Origin: Gemmatimonadota bacterium | GTDB lineage: Bacteria > Latescibacterota > UBA2968 | Length of the DNA: 64,000 nt | Assembly: GCA_002727195.1 (NCBI GenBank) | Contig: PBWH01000002.1 | Coordinates: 86,524 to 150,523 of the forward strand | Direction: 5' to 3' | Shown here: piece by piece, positions 1 through 10,078 of the stretch | Layout: each line of letters begins with the position of its first letter | Numbering within the stretch: position 1 is the stretch's first letter | Position numbers and translations under genes: made by a program | The notes under the pieces: model-generated | What the model saw: only the letters and a program-made list of their open reading frames with translations | What the model was told of the DNA's origin: nothing | Databases searched by the model: none

Positions 1-2
1 AA

Positions 3-1469
<1,467 letters not shown>

Positions 1470-1481
1470 CAACCGTGTCTG

Positions 1482-1631
1482 CCAAAGTTGATACCGCTTT
1501 GGGCTCACTTAGTCTTTGCCCGCAGCGGGCACACTTAGAAGTTTATCTACATTATGCACTCGCTGAAGTTTACCTACGTAGGCAAACTCTGCTCGACAAT
1601 CCTTAAGACTTTTCCCGCGCGGGCAAAGTCT
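1482..1631. repeat. Cluster of four imperfect palindromes between convergent genes
   Basis: Four hairpins are packed in 150 bases. They are CCAAAG/CTTTGG (1482-1502), TGCCCGC-A-GCGGGCA (1517-1531), a 22-base palindrome with one mismatch at 1567-1588, and a 26-base palindrome with one mismatch at 1606-1631. The second and fourth share the core CTTTGCCCGC, so they look like copies of one family. The position between two converging genes fits a terminator or REP-like role. No T-run follows, so simple intrinsic termination is not obvious. Confidence 0.6.
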
Positions 1632-1636
1632 CGATA

Positions 1637-2542
1637 TCAGGCCTTAACCAGGAGGATCACAAGGCCGGTCACGACAAGGATGACACCGACAAGCTCGATC
1701 GGCTTGACGCGTTCCCGGAAGAAGAGTGTGGAGGATAGGAAAGCGAAGAACAGTTCGATCTGACCGAGTGCCCGGACAACCGCCGCGTTCTGAATCGTCA
1801 TCGCCGTCAGCCAACAACCGGATGCGGCCATCCCCGACAGACCGACGAGCCCTGCCGTCTTCCACGACCGAAACACGGCCGAAAGCTGGCCCGGTTCGTG
1901 GAGTGCGAGATACAAAGTCATCACGACGGTCTGGAGGACCAACACGGTGCCTAGCGTCAGCGCCGCCGAAATCACGAACTCGCTCGCAAGCGAAAGGCTG
2001 GCTGCTCGGTAGCACACGGACGCGATCCCGTAACAAGCGCCGCATCCAATCCCCAGCAGCGCTGCCTTCTGCAGGATCGATCCGAGCAGTTGACGCACGC
2101 CCCCTTCCTGGTTCGCCACCGCCATCAGCATCACCCCCACCAGGCTCACCACAATCGCTAGGAACACTGATGCCGTGAGCGGATCGGCCAGTACAAGTAT
2201 GCCGAAGATTGCCGCCTGAACGATCTCGGTCTTCGAGTAGGCCGTTCCGACAACGAAGTTCCCGTACGAAAACGATGCGATGAGGAAGGTCGTACCGAGG
2301 ACCTGAGCGATCCCACCGACGGCTGCGAAAAAGGCGAATCGGAGTCCCGGATCGGGAAGGTCGTAGCCGATGATTCGGGTCAACACGAGCAGGTAGATGG
2401 CGACGAAGGGCACGCCGAAGGCGAACCGGACATACGTCGCGCCGGCCGTACTCAATACGCCCTTGAGGTGCTTCTGAAGGGAGGATCGAACGTTCTGGAG
2501 AACGGCGGCTGCGACCGTGATCGGAACCCAGAGCTCAAACAA
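1637..2542 (-). CDS. EamA/DMT-superfamily transporter
   Basis: 301 residues made almost entirely of hydrophobic segments, consistent with ten transmembrane helices in two EamA repeats, the usual size and plan of drug/metabolite exporters. An alanine/glycine-rich first helix starts immediately at the N-terminus and no signal peptide is seen. Family members move small metabolites such as amino acids or sugars, and no substrate residues can be read here. It lies downstream of a sugar-oxidoreductase block on the same strand, which suggests metabolite export or uptake for that pathway. A second member lies at 19597-20439 in this window. Confidence 0.85.
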   Translation of the reverse strand: MFELWVPITVAAAVLQNVRSSLQKHLKGVLSTAGATYVRFAFGVPFVAIYLLVLTRIIGYDLPDPGLRFAFFAAVGGIAQVLGTTFLIASFSYGNFVVGTAYSKTEIVQAAIFGILVLADPLTASVFLAIVVSLVGVMLMAVANQEGGVRQLLGSILQKAALLGIGCGACYGIASVCYRAASLSLASEFVISAALTLGTVLVLQTVVMTLYLALHEPGQLSAVFRSWKTAGLVGLSGMAASGCWLTAMTIQNAAVVRALGQIELFFAFLSSTLFFRERVKPIELVGVILVVTGLVILLVKA

Positions 2543-2580
2543 CCTTAGCCTCGTACCTCAATTCTGCAATACTGATCCGA

Positions 2581-3552
2581 CTATTCACCTGCAAGAAGCG
2601 CCTGAGCAAGAATCTTCTCGGCGACCTCCATCGTCTTGACACAGTCCCGAAACGGCGATGACGTTACATCTTCCACTGTCTGAATCGAGTCGATGAACTC
2701 TCGATTCTTGTCGCGAAATCCGCAGGCCTCCCAGGTCGTCTGGCCGCCAGCGACCTCATAGCAATCGTATTCCTCGCCGTCGTAGTCGCCGTCTTTGTAG
2801 AGGTAGGCTTTCCCCTCTACCTCTGCGTCCGTGTAGATGGCGGGAGCGTGCATCTGGACGCGGAACACACGTCGCCCGCTCGCCCAACTGTTCACGACGT
2901 ATCCCGTCGCATCGTTGTCGAAGTAGACGGTCGCCCCGATCCAGTTGATGTCTGGCGTGCCGATCCGCTTGCAGTGGCTCTCGATGTCGATGACTTCCCC
3001 GCCGCACATCCATCGCAGCGTGTCGATCGAGTGTGTGCAGTCGTCCATCATATGATCGCGGGCGCCGAGCATCGGGCTGATCTGACACTTGAAGAACTCG
3101 CAGACCGCGTGCGTGATCGGTCCTTTCTCCAGGCAGGCTTCCCGCATCTTCTTCAGCAGAGGGCTCGACCGACGCTGGTGGCTGACCTGCGTGATGACAC
3201 CCTTCTCTTCTGCGAGGTGAGCCAGCATCTGCGCCTGATGCCAGGTCAGTCCCATCGGCTTCTCGATATACAGGTTCAGCCCCTGCTGCAAACACCACAC
3301 CCAGATGTCATACATATAGTGTGGCTGACCGATCACATAGATACCCGCCGGATCGACCTCCTCGACCATCTTGCGATAGTCCGTGTAGCGGCCACGCACT
3401 TCATACTTCGTTGCCGTCTCGTTCAACCGCTCTTCGTTCAGATCACAGATCGCCGCGATCTCTACATCGTCGAACGAGTTCAGCGATGGATAGTGGACGT
3501 TGTTGGCCATACCACCGGCGCCAACAAAAGCTACTCTAGTGCGGTCTGACAC
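2581..3552 (-). CDS. Gfo/Idh/MocA-family NAD(P) oxidoreductase
   Basis: 323 residues beginning at a GTG preceded by AGGAGAG. The N-terminal Rossmann fold shows GAGGMA at 11-16, and the family EKP motif with its catalytic lysine is at about 97-99. The C-terminal two-thirds has the alpha/beta sheet domain that binds the sugar. Members oxidise or reduce sugars, inositols and related polyols. It lies upstream of a transporter and downstream of a TIM-barrel sugar isomerase on the same strand, so a joint role in carbohydrate degradation is likely. The substrate is not predictable from sequence. Confidence 0.88.
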   Translation of the reverse strand: MSDRTRVAFVGAGGMANNVHYPSLNSFDDVEIAAICDLNEERLNETATKYEVRGRYTDYRKMVEEVDPAGIYVIGQPHYMYDIWVWCLQQGLNLYIEKPMGLTWHQAQMLAHLAEEKGVITQVSHQRRSSPLLKKMREACLEKGPITHAVCEFFKCQISPMLGARDHMMDDCTHSIDTLRWMCGGEVIDIESHCKRIGTPDINWIGATVYFDNDATGYVVNSWASGRRVFRVQMHAPAIYTDAEVEGKAYLYKDGDYDGEEYDCYEVAGGQTTWEACGFRDKNREFIDSIQTVEDVTSSPFRDCVKTMEVAEKILAQALLAGE

Positions 3553-3670
3553 AAGTCTCTCCTACTGATGAATTGCAGATAGACATACTCGGAGATATTG
3601 GGGTTGGGATGGGCGAACTCCTCGATGGTCCGGGGAAGAGCCGAAGCTCTCAGTTCTCCCTGAACCGCCT

Positions 3671-3698
3671 TTTCTCGGTGTCCTCCGTGGTTCCCTAG
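3671..3698. repeat. Possible dispersed intergenic motif (CTCGGTGTCCTCCGTGG core)
   Basis: The 150-base gap between two minus-strand genes contains a GTGTCCTCCGTGG-type string. From memory it resembles a short low-complexity motif found repeatedly in intergenic DNA of several environmental phyla. Only one copy was noticed here, so status as a repeat is unproven. Confidence 0.25.
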
Positions 3699-3702
3699 TT
3701 GT

Positions 3703-4491
3703 CTATACAGTATCAAACAGATACTTCGCGTAGACAATGTCTTCAGCGATGTTCGCGTCGACCTTGTCTGGATCGCTATATTCGGCAGTCAGGCAGATGT
3801 CCCCGGAATAGTTCCGTTTCTTCAGCTCGCGAACCGTCCTCGTCCAGTAGGCCATCCCGTGTTTGGCCGTCGTCCATACCTTCTTCCACTCGGCCTCTTC
3901 GTCCTGCCCGTTGGAGCGTTCCCAATACGCACTCTTCAGGTTCGCAACGCGCAGGTGAGACCACACGATGTCGATCGCCAGTTCGGGCGGCTCACCGTTC
4001 AGCCCATTGTGGGCCTGATCGAGCACCGCGCAGATATGCTTCGGGTCGTAGACCTCGATCAGGTGGCGCAACCCCATCGCGTTGTTCACGTTCATATCCG
4101 CGTGGTTCTGGACGCCGATCGCGACCCCGTGTTGATCCAGCTCCGGAATAGCCGCGTCATACTTCTCCTTCAGCTTCTGCTCGGATGCCATATACCCGAT
4201 CGACAGGTCGATCTTCTCACACACACGGATAATCGGCACTCCCGCTTCAGCACAGGCAGCGATCGTCACCTCGTCGGTCGGTCCCGCCAGCGTCCCGATC
4301 CGCAAGCCGTGATCGCCAAAGATCTTAGCCGCATCTGGAAGGCCCTTCGTGATGTTGTCCGGCTCGACTTGAAAACCCGGGCGTACGGGAAACTCGACGC
4401 CATCAAAACCCAGGTCGGCCACAAACTTCGCCAGCTCGGGCAGCGTCTTCTCTTTCCACGGTTTGGTGAATACGGTGTATGAAATGCCCAT
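3703..4491 (-). CDS. Sugar phosphate isomerase/epimerase (xylose-isomerase-like TIM barrel)
   Basis: 262 residues with the AP endonuclease 2/xylose-isomerase-like TIM-barrel plan. The strand starting VEFPVRPGFQ carries an early Glu, GVQNHADMN supplies a metal-site His, and CAVLDQAHNGLNG and CLTAEYSD supply the acidic and His ligands of later strands. Length is normal for the family. Members interconvert keto and aldo sugars or epimerise inosose-type intermediates with a divalent metal. The Gfo oxidoreductase downstream on the same strand supports a two-step sugar or inositol route. The 150-base gap makes co-transcription possible but not certain. Confidence 0.85.
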   Translation of the reverse strand: MGISYTVFTKPWKEKTLPELAKFVADLGFDGVEFPVRPGFQVEPDNITKGLPDAAKIFGDHGLRIGTLAGPTDEVTIAACAEAGVPIIRVCEKIDLSIGYMASEQKLKEKYDAAIPELDQHGVAIGVQNHADMNVNNAMGLRHLIEVYDPKHICAVLDQAHNGLNGEPPELAIDIVWSHLRVANLKSAYWERSNGQDEEAEWKKVWTTAKHGMAYWTRTVRELKKRNYSGDICLTAEYSDPDKVDANIAEDIVYAKYLFDTV

Positions 4492-4506
4492 CTCTACCCC
4501 TCTCTC

Positions 4507-4530
4507 GTTCCCAGGCTCCTGCCCAGGAAT
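4507..4530. repeat. Hairpin resembling widespread GTTCCCAGGCT-type intergenic repeat
   Basis: GTTCCCAGGC, a TCCT loop and GCCCAGGAAT pair with a two-base internal mismatch and one G-T pair. From general knowledge, short palindromes of this wording (CTCGTTCCCAGGCTCC...) recur in intergenic DNA of many environmental bacteria. It lies in the 157-base gap between the sulfatase and the sugar isomerase, and could be a REP-like element or weak terminator. Confidence 0.4.
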
Positions 4531-4648
4531 GCAAAGACTTTCCGTTTACAGGACCGTTCGTCCTTCGATACGACCGCAGTTCTGTCAGCCTATTGGCAAA
4601 CCGTCACGGCTTCACCAACACGGTCACTCAGGATGAACGATCGAAAAC

Positions 4649-5950
4649 CTACGAGTGCCCGCCGATCTCTTCATCCCAGGACCTGACGGCGGCACTCAAC
4701 CTTGCTACCAACTTGGGCTCCGTCTCCGCCAGGTTCTCCCGCTCACTCGGATCGGTCGCCAGGTTCGCAAGGTGCACGTCTTCGCCCTCTTCGATATCGT
4801 CTTCTCGTCCCTCCAGGACAAGCTTCCAATCCCCTTCTCTGACCGCCAACTGACTCGGCCCGTATTCCCAGAACAACAGCTCGTGAGGCGGTTCTTCATC
4901 CTTCCCGGTAACGAGACCCAGTACACTCTCCCCATCGATCTGATGATCGGGCAGCGGAAGACCGGCCGCTTCGAATGCAGTCGGAAAGAGATCGAACATC
5001 GCACACGGGGTATCGATCGTCTGGCCACCATGGATTGTACCGGGCATCGCCAGAATCGCCGGCTCACGAATCCCACCTTCATAGAGGCTACCCTTGTGGC
5101 CGCGGAAGATGCCTGCCGTGCCGCCGTAGTACAGATCCTCGTTCCCGTCCAGCCAATTCCTGGTCTCTCGTGACGGTCCGTTGTCACTCGAGAAGAATAT
5201 CAGCGTGTTCTCGTATTCGCCCGCATCCTTGAGCGCCTTTACGATCGAGCCTACCCCGTCGTCCACAGCCGAGATCATCGCCGCCATAATCCGGCGATCG
5301 GGTGGCAGATCGGGATATCGATCGAGATACGCCTTCGGCGCGTGCATCGGGTAGTGCGGTGCGTTGTAGGAGGCGAACACGAAGAAGGGATTGTCACTCC
5401 CGCGCTCGATGAAGTCGACGGCTTTCTCCGTCATCAGTTCGGTGAAGTAGCGCCCATTGTGCCACACCTCTCGATTATTGTGCCAGAGATCGTGAACGGG
5501 ATTGACGCCCCTTGCCTGCTGCCAGTAGAAAATGTGCGAGTAGTAGTCGACACACCCCGCCAGGAACCCGAAGAACTCGTCGAACCCGTGCCGGTTCGGC
5601 CGCATTTCTTCCGCCATCCCCAGATGCCACTTCCCGAACAACGCCGTCCTGTATCCATGCGGTTTGAGGGCACTCGCCAGCGTCACCTCTTCAGGCGGCA
5701 GCCCCGGCGTCCCCCGCTTCCCCGCCAGAATCCGGGGAACGCCCGCCCGATTCGGATAACGTCCCGTCAACAGCGCCGCACGAGACGGACTGCATACGGG
5801 CGAGTTCGAATACCAATCCGTAAACCGAACCCCATCCTTTGCCAGCGCGTCCAGATGTGGCGTCCTGATCGCGTCCGAGCCGTAGCAACTCAGATCCCCG
5901 TATCCAAGATCATCCGTGTAGATCATGACAATGTTTGGTTTATCTGCCAT
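4649..5950 (-). CDS. S1-family sulfatase (arylsulfatase A/GALNS-like)
   Basis: 433 residues. The metal-binding Asp pair is at 13-14 in MIYTDDLG. The modification motif CSPSR is at 53-57, where Cys53 must be converted to formylglycine for activity. GKWHLG, NAPHYP, SSDNG and the GIREP motif follow in family order. No N-terminal signal peptide is visible, so it appears cytoplasmic, unlike many polysaccharide sulfatases. It hydrolyses a sulfate ester, probably on a sugar, given neighbouring sugar isomerase, oxidoreductase and enolase-superfamily genes. Its maturation needs an FGE or an anaerobic rSAM maturase. The two FGE-like proteins at 52.8 and 54.2 kb appear to lack the required cysteines. 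Confidence 0.93.
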   Translation of the reverse strand: MADKPNIVMIYTDDLGYGDLSCYGSDAIRTPHLDALAKDGVRFTDWYSNSPVCSPSRAALLTGRYPNRAGVPRILAGKRGTPGLPPEEVTLASALKPHGYRTALFGKWHLGMAEEMRPNRHGFDEFFGFLAGCVDYYSHIFYWQQARGVNPVHDLWHNNREVWHNGRYFTELMTEKAVDFIERGSDNPFFVFASYNAPHYPMHAPKAYLDRYPDLPPDRRIMAAMISAVDDGVGSIVKALKDAGEYENTLIFFSSDNGPSRETRNWLDGNEDLYYGGTAGIFRGHKGSLYEGGIREPAILAMPGTIHGGQTIDTPCAMFDLFPTAFEAAGLPLPDHQIDGESVLGLVTGKDEEPPHELLFWEYGPSQLAVREGDWKLVLEGREDDIEEGEDVHLANLATDPSERENLAETEPKLVARLSAAVRSWDEEIGGHS

Positions 5951-6061
5951 ACGTTCCTTCTTGTTAGGTCGGGCTCCGCCTGACCGGCGTTACAATCCGT
6001 CCCCCCTCGCCCCTGGTCTTCGGCCAGGAGCGGCCGATCTCTTCGCTTTACCTCAGTCCGG

Positions 6062-7240
6062 CTACGCCCCCAACACCTCCAGCTTCCTCTCGCTCAACAC
6101 CACCCCAAGCCCTGCCTCATCCCCAACCCGCAGCACACCATTCGTATATGCAAGCGGCCGCTCACACACATCATCCACCAGCAACCCAGGCCCAACCAGA
6201 TCCGACGCCTCCGTCACCCCCTCGCACGCAGCCCCAAGATGCAGCGCCACTGCCGTGCCGGGTGAGAGCTCAACCGTGCTCCCCAACAAGACATCGATCC
6301 CGCTCATCTCAGCCAGATGGATCAGCCGCTGAGCCCTCAGCACGCCTCCTGCCTGGCCAGGCAGAACGTTGAACACGTCGACGCTCCCGTGCTGAGCCAG
6401 GGCAAGCGAGAAGGCATCATCGAAGTCAGATACGTGCTCGATCACGCGCACCAACACCGCCGCTTTCACGGATGCCAGCTCTTCTGCGATCGCCTCCACA
6501 TTCTCGTTCACCGTCTCCGGTGCATTCTTCGCCACACTCCGAGCGACCGACTGAATCGGCGTCTCTACCGCGCGCACACCAAGCGCGTGCATTTCATCCA
6601 GCTTTGCGATCGCTTCGTCGGGTGTCCACTCCCCGCTGGCGTCGACCCTGATGTGCGCGTCGGGTGCGATGCGACGGACGACCTTGATACGTTCCAGGTC
6701 CGAATAGTGATCGGCCCCGACCTTCAGCTTGAATGCCTTGAACCCGCCATCTGCCTTCTCCTGGATCTCTGCGTCGATCCCGTCTTCGTTCCCGATAAAG
6801 GCGACCCACGAAATCAGGACGGACCGACGCTTCAGCCCGCCGAGCAGGTCGTAGACAGGGATGCCGTGGACACGCGCCGTCGCGTCCAGAAGAGCGGCCT
6901 CAACAGCGGCACGTAAGGCAACCCGCAACTCTCGGTGGAGTCCGTCAGGCAGGCGGATCGCTACCTCATCAATGAGCGACGCACGCTCGGCCAGCTTCCG
7001 GCCCACCAGGACGTCATTCATCAGATCGTGGACCTGTACCCATGGGATCGCACCCCAATTACTCTCGATATCAGAGACTTCACCCAGCCCGACCGAGCCA
7101 TCAGTTGTCTCCAACTCGATCACCAGGTATTCGGAGCCCAACTTGCCCCCCTCGTGGCCCCCCATCGGCGCGACCTTAGTGTTGTATATCCGCGCCGAGG
7201 CCACACGATGGAAGCGGATCGCTCGTATCTCCACGCTCAT
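6062..7240 (-). CDS. Mandelate racemase/muconate lactonizing enzyme family protein (atypical active site)
   Basis: 392 residues with enolase-superfamily architecture. A capping domain of about 115 residues is followed by a barrel with the KxK motif at 171-173, the first metal ligand Asp200 in RVDASG and Glu226 in VETPIQS. The third ligand strand reads VRVIEH rather than the usual ADES/ADEH. Where the opposite catalytic lysine is usual (PGKxG) this protein has PGQAGG near 294-299. It may therefore use one-sided general acid/base chemistry or be a dehydratase-like variant. Its start overlaps the stop of the upstream paralogue by four bases, so the two are translationally coupled. Confidence 0.85.
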   Translation of the reverse strand: MSVEIRAIRFHRVASARIYNTKVAPMGGHEGGKLGSEYLVIELETTDGSVGLGEVSDIESNWGAIPWVQVHDLMNDVLVGRKLAERASLIDEVAIRLPDGLHRELRVALRAAVEAALLDATARVHGIPVYDLLGGLKRRSVLISWVAFIGNEDGIDAEIQEKADGGFKAFKLKVGADHYSDLERIKVVRRIAPDAHIRVDASGEWTPDEAIAKLDEMHALGVRAVETPIQSVARSVAKNAPETVNENVEAIAEELASVKAAVLVRVIEHVSDFDDAFSLALAQHGSVDVFNVLPGQAGGVLRAQRLIHLAEMSGIDVLLGSTVELSPGTAVALHLGAACEGVTEASDLVGPGLLVDDVCERPLAYTNGVLRVGDEAGLGVVLSERKLEVLGA

Positions 7241-8352
7241 CCCGATCGAAAGTTATCCAGGGCATCCTCGTCGAAGGCCACCCCCAGCCCCGGTTCATCG
7301 GGCGGGACGGCACCGTCGGGCCCCGTCTGTACCGGATCGACGATCAGGTCGCTGTCGTGATAGAGCGGTCCAAGGATATCGGCCGGATAGGTTTCGCTGT
7401 CGATCGTCTGTTCGGCGGCCGCCAGGTGAGCCATCGCGGCGGTGGCCACCCCCAATTCCAGGTTGCTACCCATATGGCAGACGAGGCCGGCCGATCGAGC
7501 CACTTCGGCGATCCGTCGCGAGGCCAGAATCGATCCGTTCTTCCCCGGATACAGGCTGATCACGTCCGCGGCGTTTTCGCGCACGACGTTCACGGCCTCT
7601 GCCGGGGTAAAGACACTCTCGTCAGCCATCACGGGAATCGACGTCGCCTGACGCACCTCAGCCATCTGGGTGGGATCGTCACGGCCGACCGGCTGCTCGG
7701 CAAACAGAATATTGAGGTGTTCCATTTCCTTGAGGGCACGTATGGCGTCGGCGACGTTCCACCCGCAGTTGGCATCAACCCCGATTGGAATATCTGGACC
7801 GGCAAGCTCCCGCACGGCAGCCACCCGCTCGACGTCTCCTTCGACATCCAACCCCACTTTAACCTTGAGAGTCCCGAAGCCCTCGTACAGGAACTTCCGC
7901 GCCAGAACTAGCGCCGCTTCCACATCGAAAGCACCTACGACCATCTTGATCGGAATCGGCTCTCTCACCTTCCCCCCCAGCAGATCGTAGACGGGCTTCC
8001 CTCTGACCTTCCCGAGAATGTCCCACAGCGCCATCTCGACTGCCGACTTGGCAAACGGGTTCAGCTTGATCGCGTCATCGATCGTCGCGCAAGCCTTGAC
8101 GATGTCGGTCGGATCGCTCCCTGCTAGGGCCGGCTCAAACAGGTCCTCGATCACGGCAACACATCCCCGGCTGGTCTCGCCACTCCATCGCGGCGCAACC
8201 GTTGCCTCTCCCAGCCCGACCACTCCTTCATCCGTGTGCACTTTGAGCATCACATACGGGGACGTCACGTGTTCGCCATGCGCCGTTTTCGTGCTCATCC
8301 CCTGCTTCAGGGGGACCTCCACAGGAATCGGCTCCAGTCGCGTGATCTTCAT
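7237..8352 (-). CDS. Mandelate racemase/muconate lactonizing enzyme family protein
   Basis: 371 residues with all expected enolase-superfamily residues: KVK at 163-165, metal ligands Asp193, Glu219 and Asp244 (in MADES), and the opposing lysine 271 in PGKNG. This is the pattern of the muconate-lactonising/dipeptide-epimerase subgroup, which can abstract a proton on either face of a carboxylate substrate. The gene overlaps its neighbours by four bases on each side, forming an operon with the dimethylformamidase-like gene upstream and the atypical paralogue downstream. Likely reactions are racemisation, epimerisation or cycloisomerisation of a carboxylate, possibly a sugar acid or N-acyl amino acid. 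Confidence 0.9.
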   Translation of the reverse strand: MKITRLEPIPVEVPLKQGMSTKTAHGEHVTSPYVMLKVHTDEGVVGLGEATVAPRWSGETSRGCVAVIEDLFEPALAGSDPTDIVKACATIDDAIKLNPFAKSAVEMALWDILGKVRGKPVYDLLGGKVREPIPIKMVVGAFDVEAALVLARKFLYEGFGTLKVKVGLDVEGDVERVAAVRELAGPDIPIGVDANCGWNVADAIRALKEMEHLNILFAEQPVGRDDPTQMAEVRQATSIPVMADESVFTPAEAVNVVRENAADVISLYPGKNGSILASRRIAEVARSAGLVCHMGSNLELGVATAAMAHLAAAEQTIDSETYPADILGPLYHDSDLIVDPVQTGPDGAVPPDEPGLGVAFDEDALDNFRSG

Positions 8353-9968
8353 CGCCAGTCCTCCAGGAACCGCTCGACCACGTTCCGCGTGATCTGGCTG
8401 ATCGCTTCGTCATCGAGCAGCGAACTCACATAGTTGATCGATCCTGTCGAGAAGACCTGACCGCCGCTATCCGTCTCGAAAAACACCATCTCCGCGCCTC
8501 CATCATCCGGGTTGGTCCCCTTCGCGAGCAGATGCGTGTTTGGCGGAGAACTGTCTGATATCTTGTCCGTCTCGTGACCGGACGCCCCGCCCGGGCAACG
8601 CTCGTGCTGGGAGACTTGACCAAAAAGGTCGCCCTCTCTCAGCCCCGTATTTGCGAACACCCAGTGCGTACTATCCACGACCCGATACGGTGCGCCGGTC
8701 ATAATCCCCCGATCGTCATATACGACCCCGAGAACCTTCGCTTCCGACTCACGTCGCCCGTGCATCCGGCTCTCTTTTCCGGCTGCCAAACGATCCGCTT
8801 CGATTCCGTTGTGCACCACCATCCGGTTGTCCTCGAGAATCTCGACTTCGCAGTTCAACCCGTTACCCCCCAGATACATCAGACAACCATTCGAAGACTG
8901 CGTCCAATCGCTCACCCGCTCAACCATCGACCAGGTCCAGTATTCGGGATGGGGGCCAAGCATCAGGATCTGGTAAGCGTCCAGATCAAGCGTGCCGGCG
9001 TGAAGCTGAGTCTCGGAGTACAGATCATACTCCAAGCCCTCACGCTCGAGCCACGCAAGCAGACGCCATTCGGTGGGTGCAACGTGACAGGCCGAACGAC
9101 CTTCGATGGGATGGGCGGGCTGAACATCCAACGGAATGTGATTGATCGGCTCAGGACGGTCAAACGAGAGCGTCGGATAGTGGTCGCATTTATAGTGCGC
9201 GTGATCTGGATCAATATACCGATCCAGCTCGAACCGGGCGTTCACTGTCGGGCGATCCGGCAACCCACCAGGATGGATATAGTTGCTTCGCCCTCCGAAG
9301 TTGTTGTAAGCGTTCCAGTTGATGTCTGACGCGAGCACGGCGATCCGAGCAGTCGGCTCGGATGGAGCGACGACCCAGGGAAACGAGAAGAAGCAGCCCG
9401 TCACCGACGTCGCGTGAAAGTAGTAGAGCCCACTGCGGTCTGGCGCCGCCACGTACTGTTTATGGTGCGGGTTCGTGTAGCCTTGCTCGTTCCAGCGAGC
9501 GCCAACCTGGGAGTAGTCACCGTCCGGCGTGACCTGTGCGTTCGCTCTAGGCCCGTGTTCGTCATACCACCCGATCTGCCGCACGTGCTCTTTGACAAGC
9601 CCGTATCGGAAGAGTTCCAGCTTGAATTCCTCTGGTGAGTGAACACGGAACTCTGAATGCTCCCCCGACCGCACTGCTCTCGGCCAGGCATACCCAAGCA
9701 GGCTATCAGACAGCAGACGAAAGTGGTAGGGCGATGCATCCCCAACTTTGAGGTCGACGACCTTCCCACCGTAACCCTCTTTCTTCAGCGTAACCCGGTA
9801 TGCTCCACTCGTCAGGTCGGCTCGCACGGCTCCGGTCGCACTCGACCTGGCAGTCACCACATCAGCCCCGCTCTCGAACTCGAACAACACGTCCGAAAGG
9901 GCCAGATACCGCTCGTCACTGACATATCCGATGAGCACGGATCCCTCGTCTCCCAGTTTCTGCTTCAC
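8349..9968 (-). CDS. N,N-dimethylformamidase large-subunit-like protein with N-terminal regulatory-type beta domain
   Basis: 539 residues. Residues 1-90 resemble a carboxypeptidase-regulatory-like beta-sandwich (GYVSDERYLALSDV, then GAYRVTLKKEGYGG). The remainder matches my recollection of the DmfA2 family: SFPWVVAPSEP, DINWNAYNNFGGRSNY, a glutamine-amidotransferase-like section with MLGPHPEYWTW, and YLGGNGLN. The known enzyme hydrolyses dimethylformamide using iron and a small partner subunit. No small-subunit gene is visible beside it here. The four-base overlap with an enolase-superfamily gene suggests a role in an amide- or carboxylate-degrading pathway. The substrate is unlikely to be DMF itself, and no signal peptide is seen. 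Confidence 0.8.
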   Translation of the reverse strand: MKQKLGDEGSVLIGYVSDERYLALSDVLFEFESGADVVTARSSATGAVRADLTSGAYRVTLKKEGYGGKVVDLKVGDASPYHFRLLSDSLLGYAWPRAVRSGEHSEFRVHSPEEFKLELFRYGLVKEHVRQIGWYDEHGPRANAQVTPDGDYSQVGARWNEQGYTNPHHKQYVAAPDRSGLYYFHATSVTGCFFSFPWVVAPSEPTARIAVLASDINWNAYNNFGGRSNYIHPGGLPDRPTVNARFELDRYIDPDHAHYKCDHYPTLSFDRPEPINHIPLDVQPAHPIEGRSACHVAPTEWRLLAWLEREGLEYDLYSETQLHAGTLDLDAYQILMLGPHPEYWTWSMVERVSDWTQSSNGCLMYLGGNGLNCEVEILEDNRMVVHNGIEADRLAAGKESRMHGRRESEAKVLGVVYDDRGIMTGAPYRVVDSTHWVFANTGLREGDLFGQVSQHERCPGGASGHETDKISDSSPPNTHLLAKGTNPDDGGAEMVFFETDSGGQVFSTGSINYVSSLLDDEAISQITRNVVERFLEDWR

Positions 9969-10012
9969 GACACCTCGAATAACCTATGCGCACAGCACGC
10001 TGTCAAAACAAA

Positions 10013-10042
10013 ACGGCCCCGAATCCGCAGATTCGAGACCGT
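10013..10042 (-). terminator. Intrinsic terminator of the PhoX-like gene
   Basis: On the minus strand a 13-base-pair stem with two G-U pairs and a TGCG loop is followed directly by TTTTGTTTTG at 10012-10003. It lies just downstream of the gene ending at 10079 and upstream of the dimethylformamidase-like gene, separating the two transcription units. Confidence 0.85.
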
Positions 10043-10078
10043 CTCGCCTTTGATTTTCGATTCTATTTCGACCTGCGA

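Noticed and set aside
2756-3298. Long minus-strand open frame in the Gfo gene
   Set aside because: Arg/Gly-rich sequence with no fold motifs, inside a well-supported gene on the same strand in another frame. It is a high-GC shadow.
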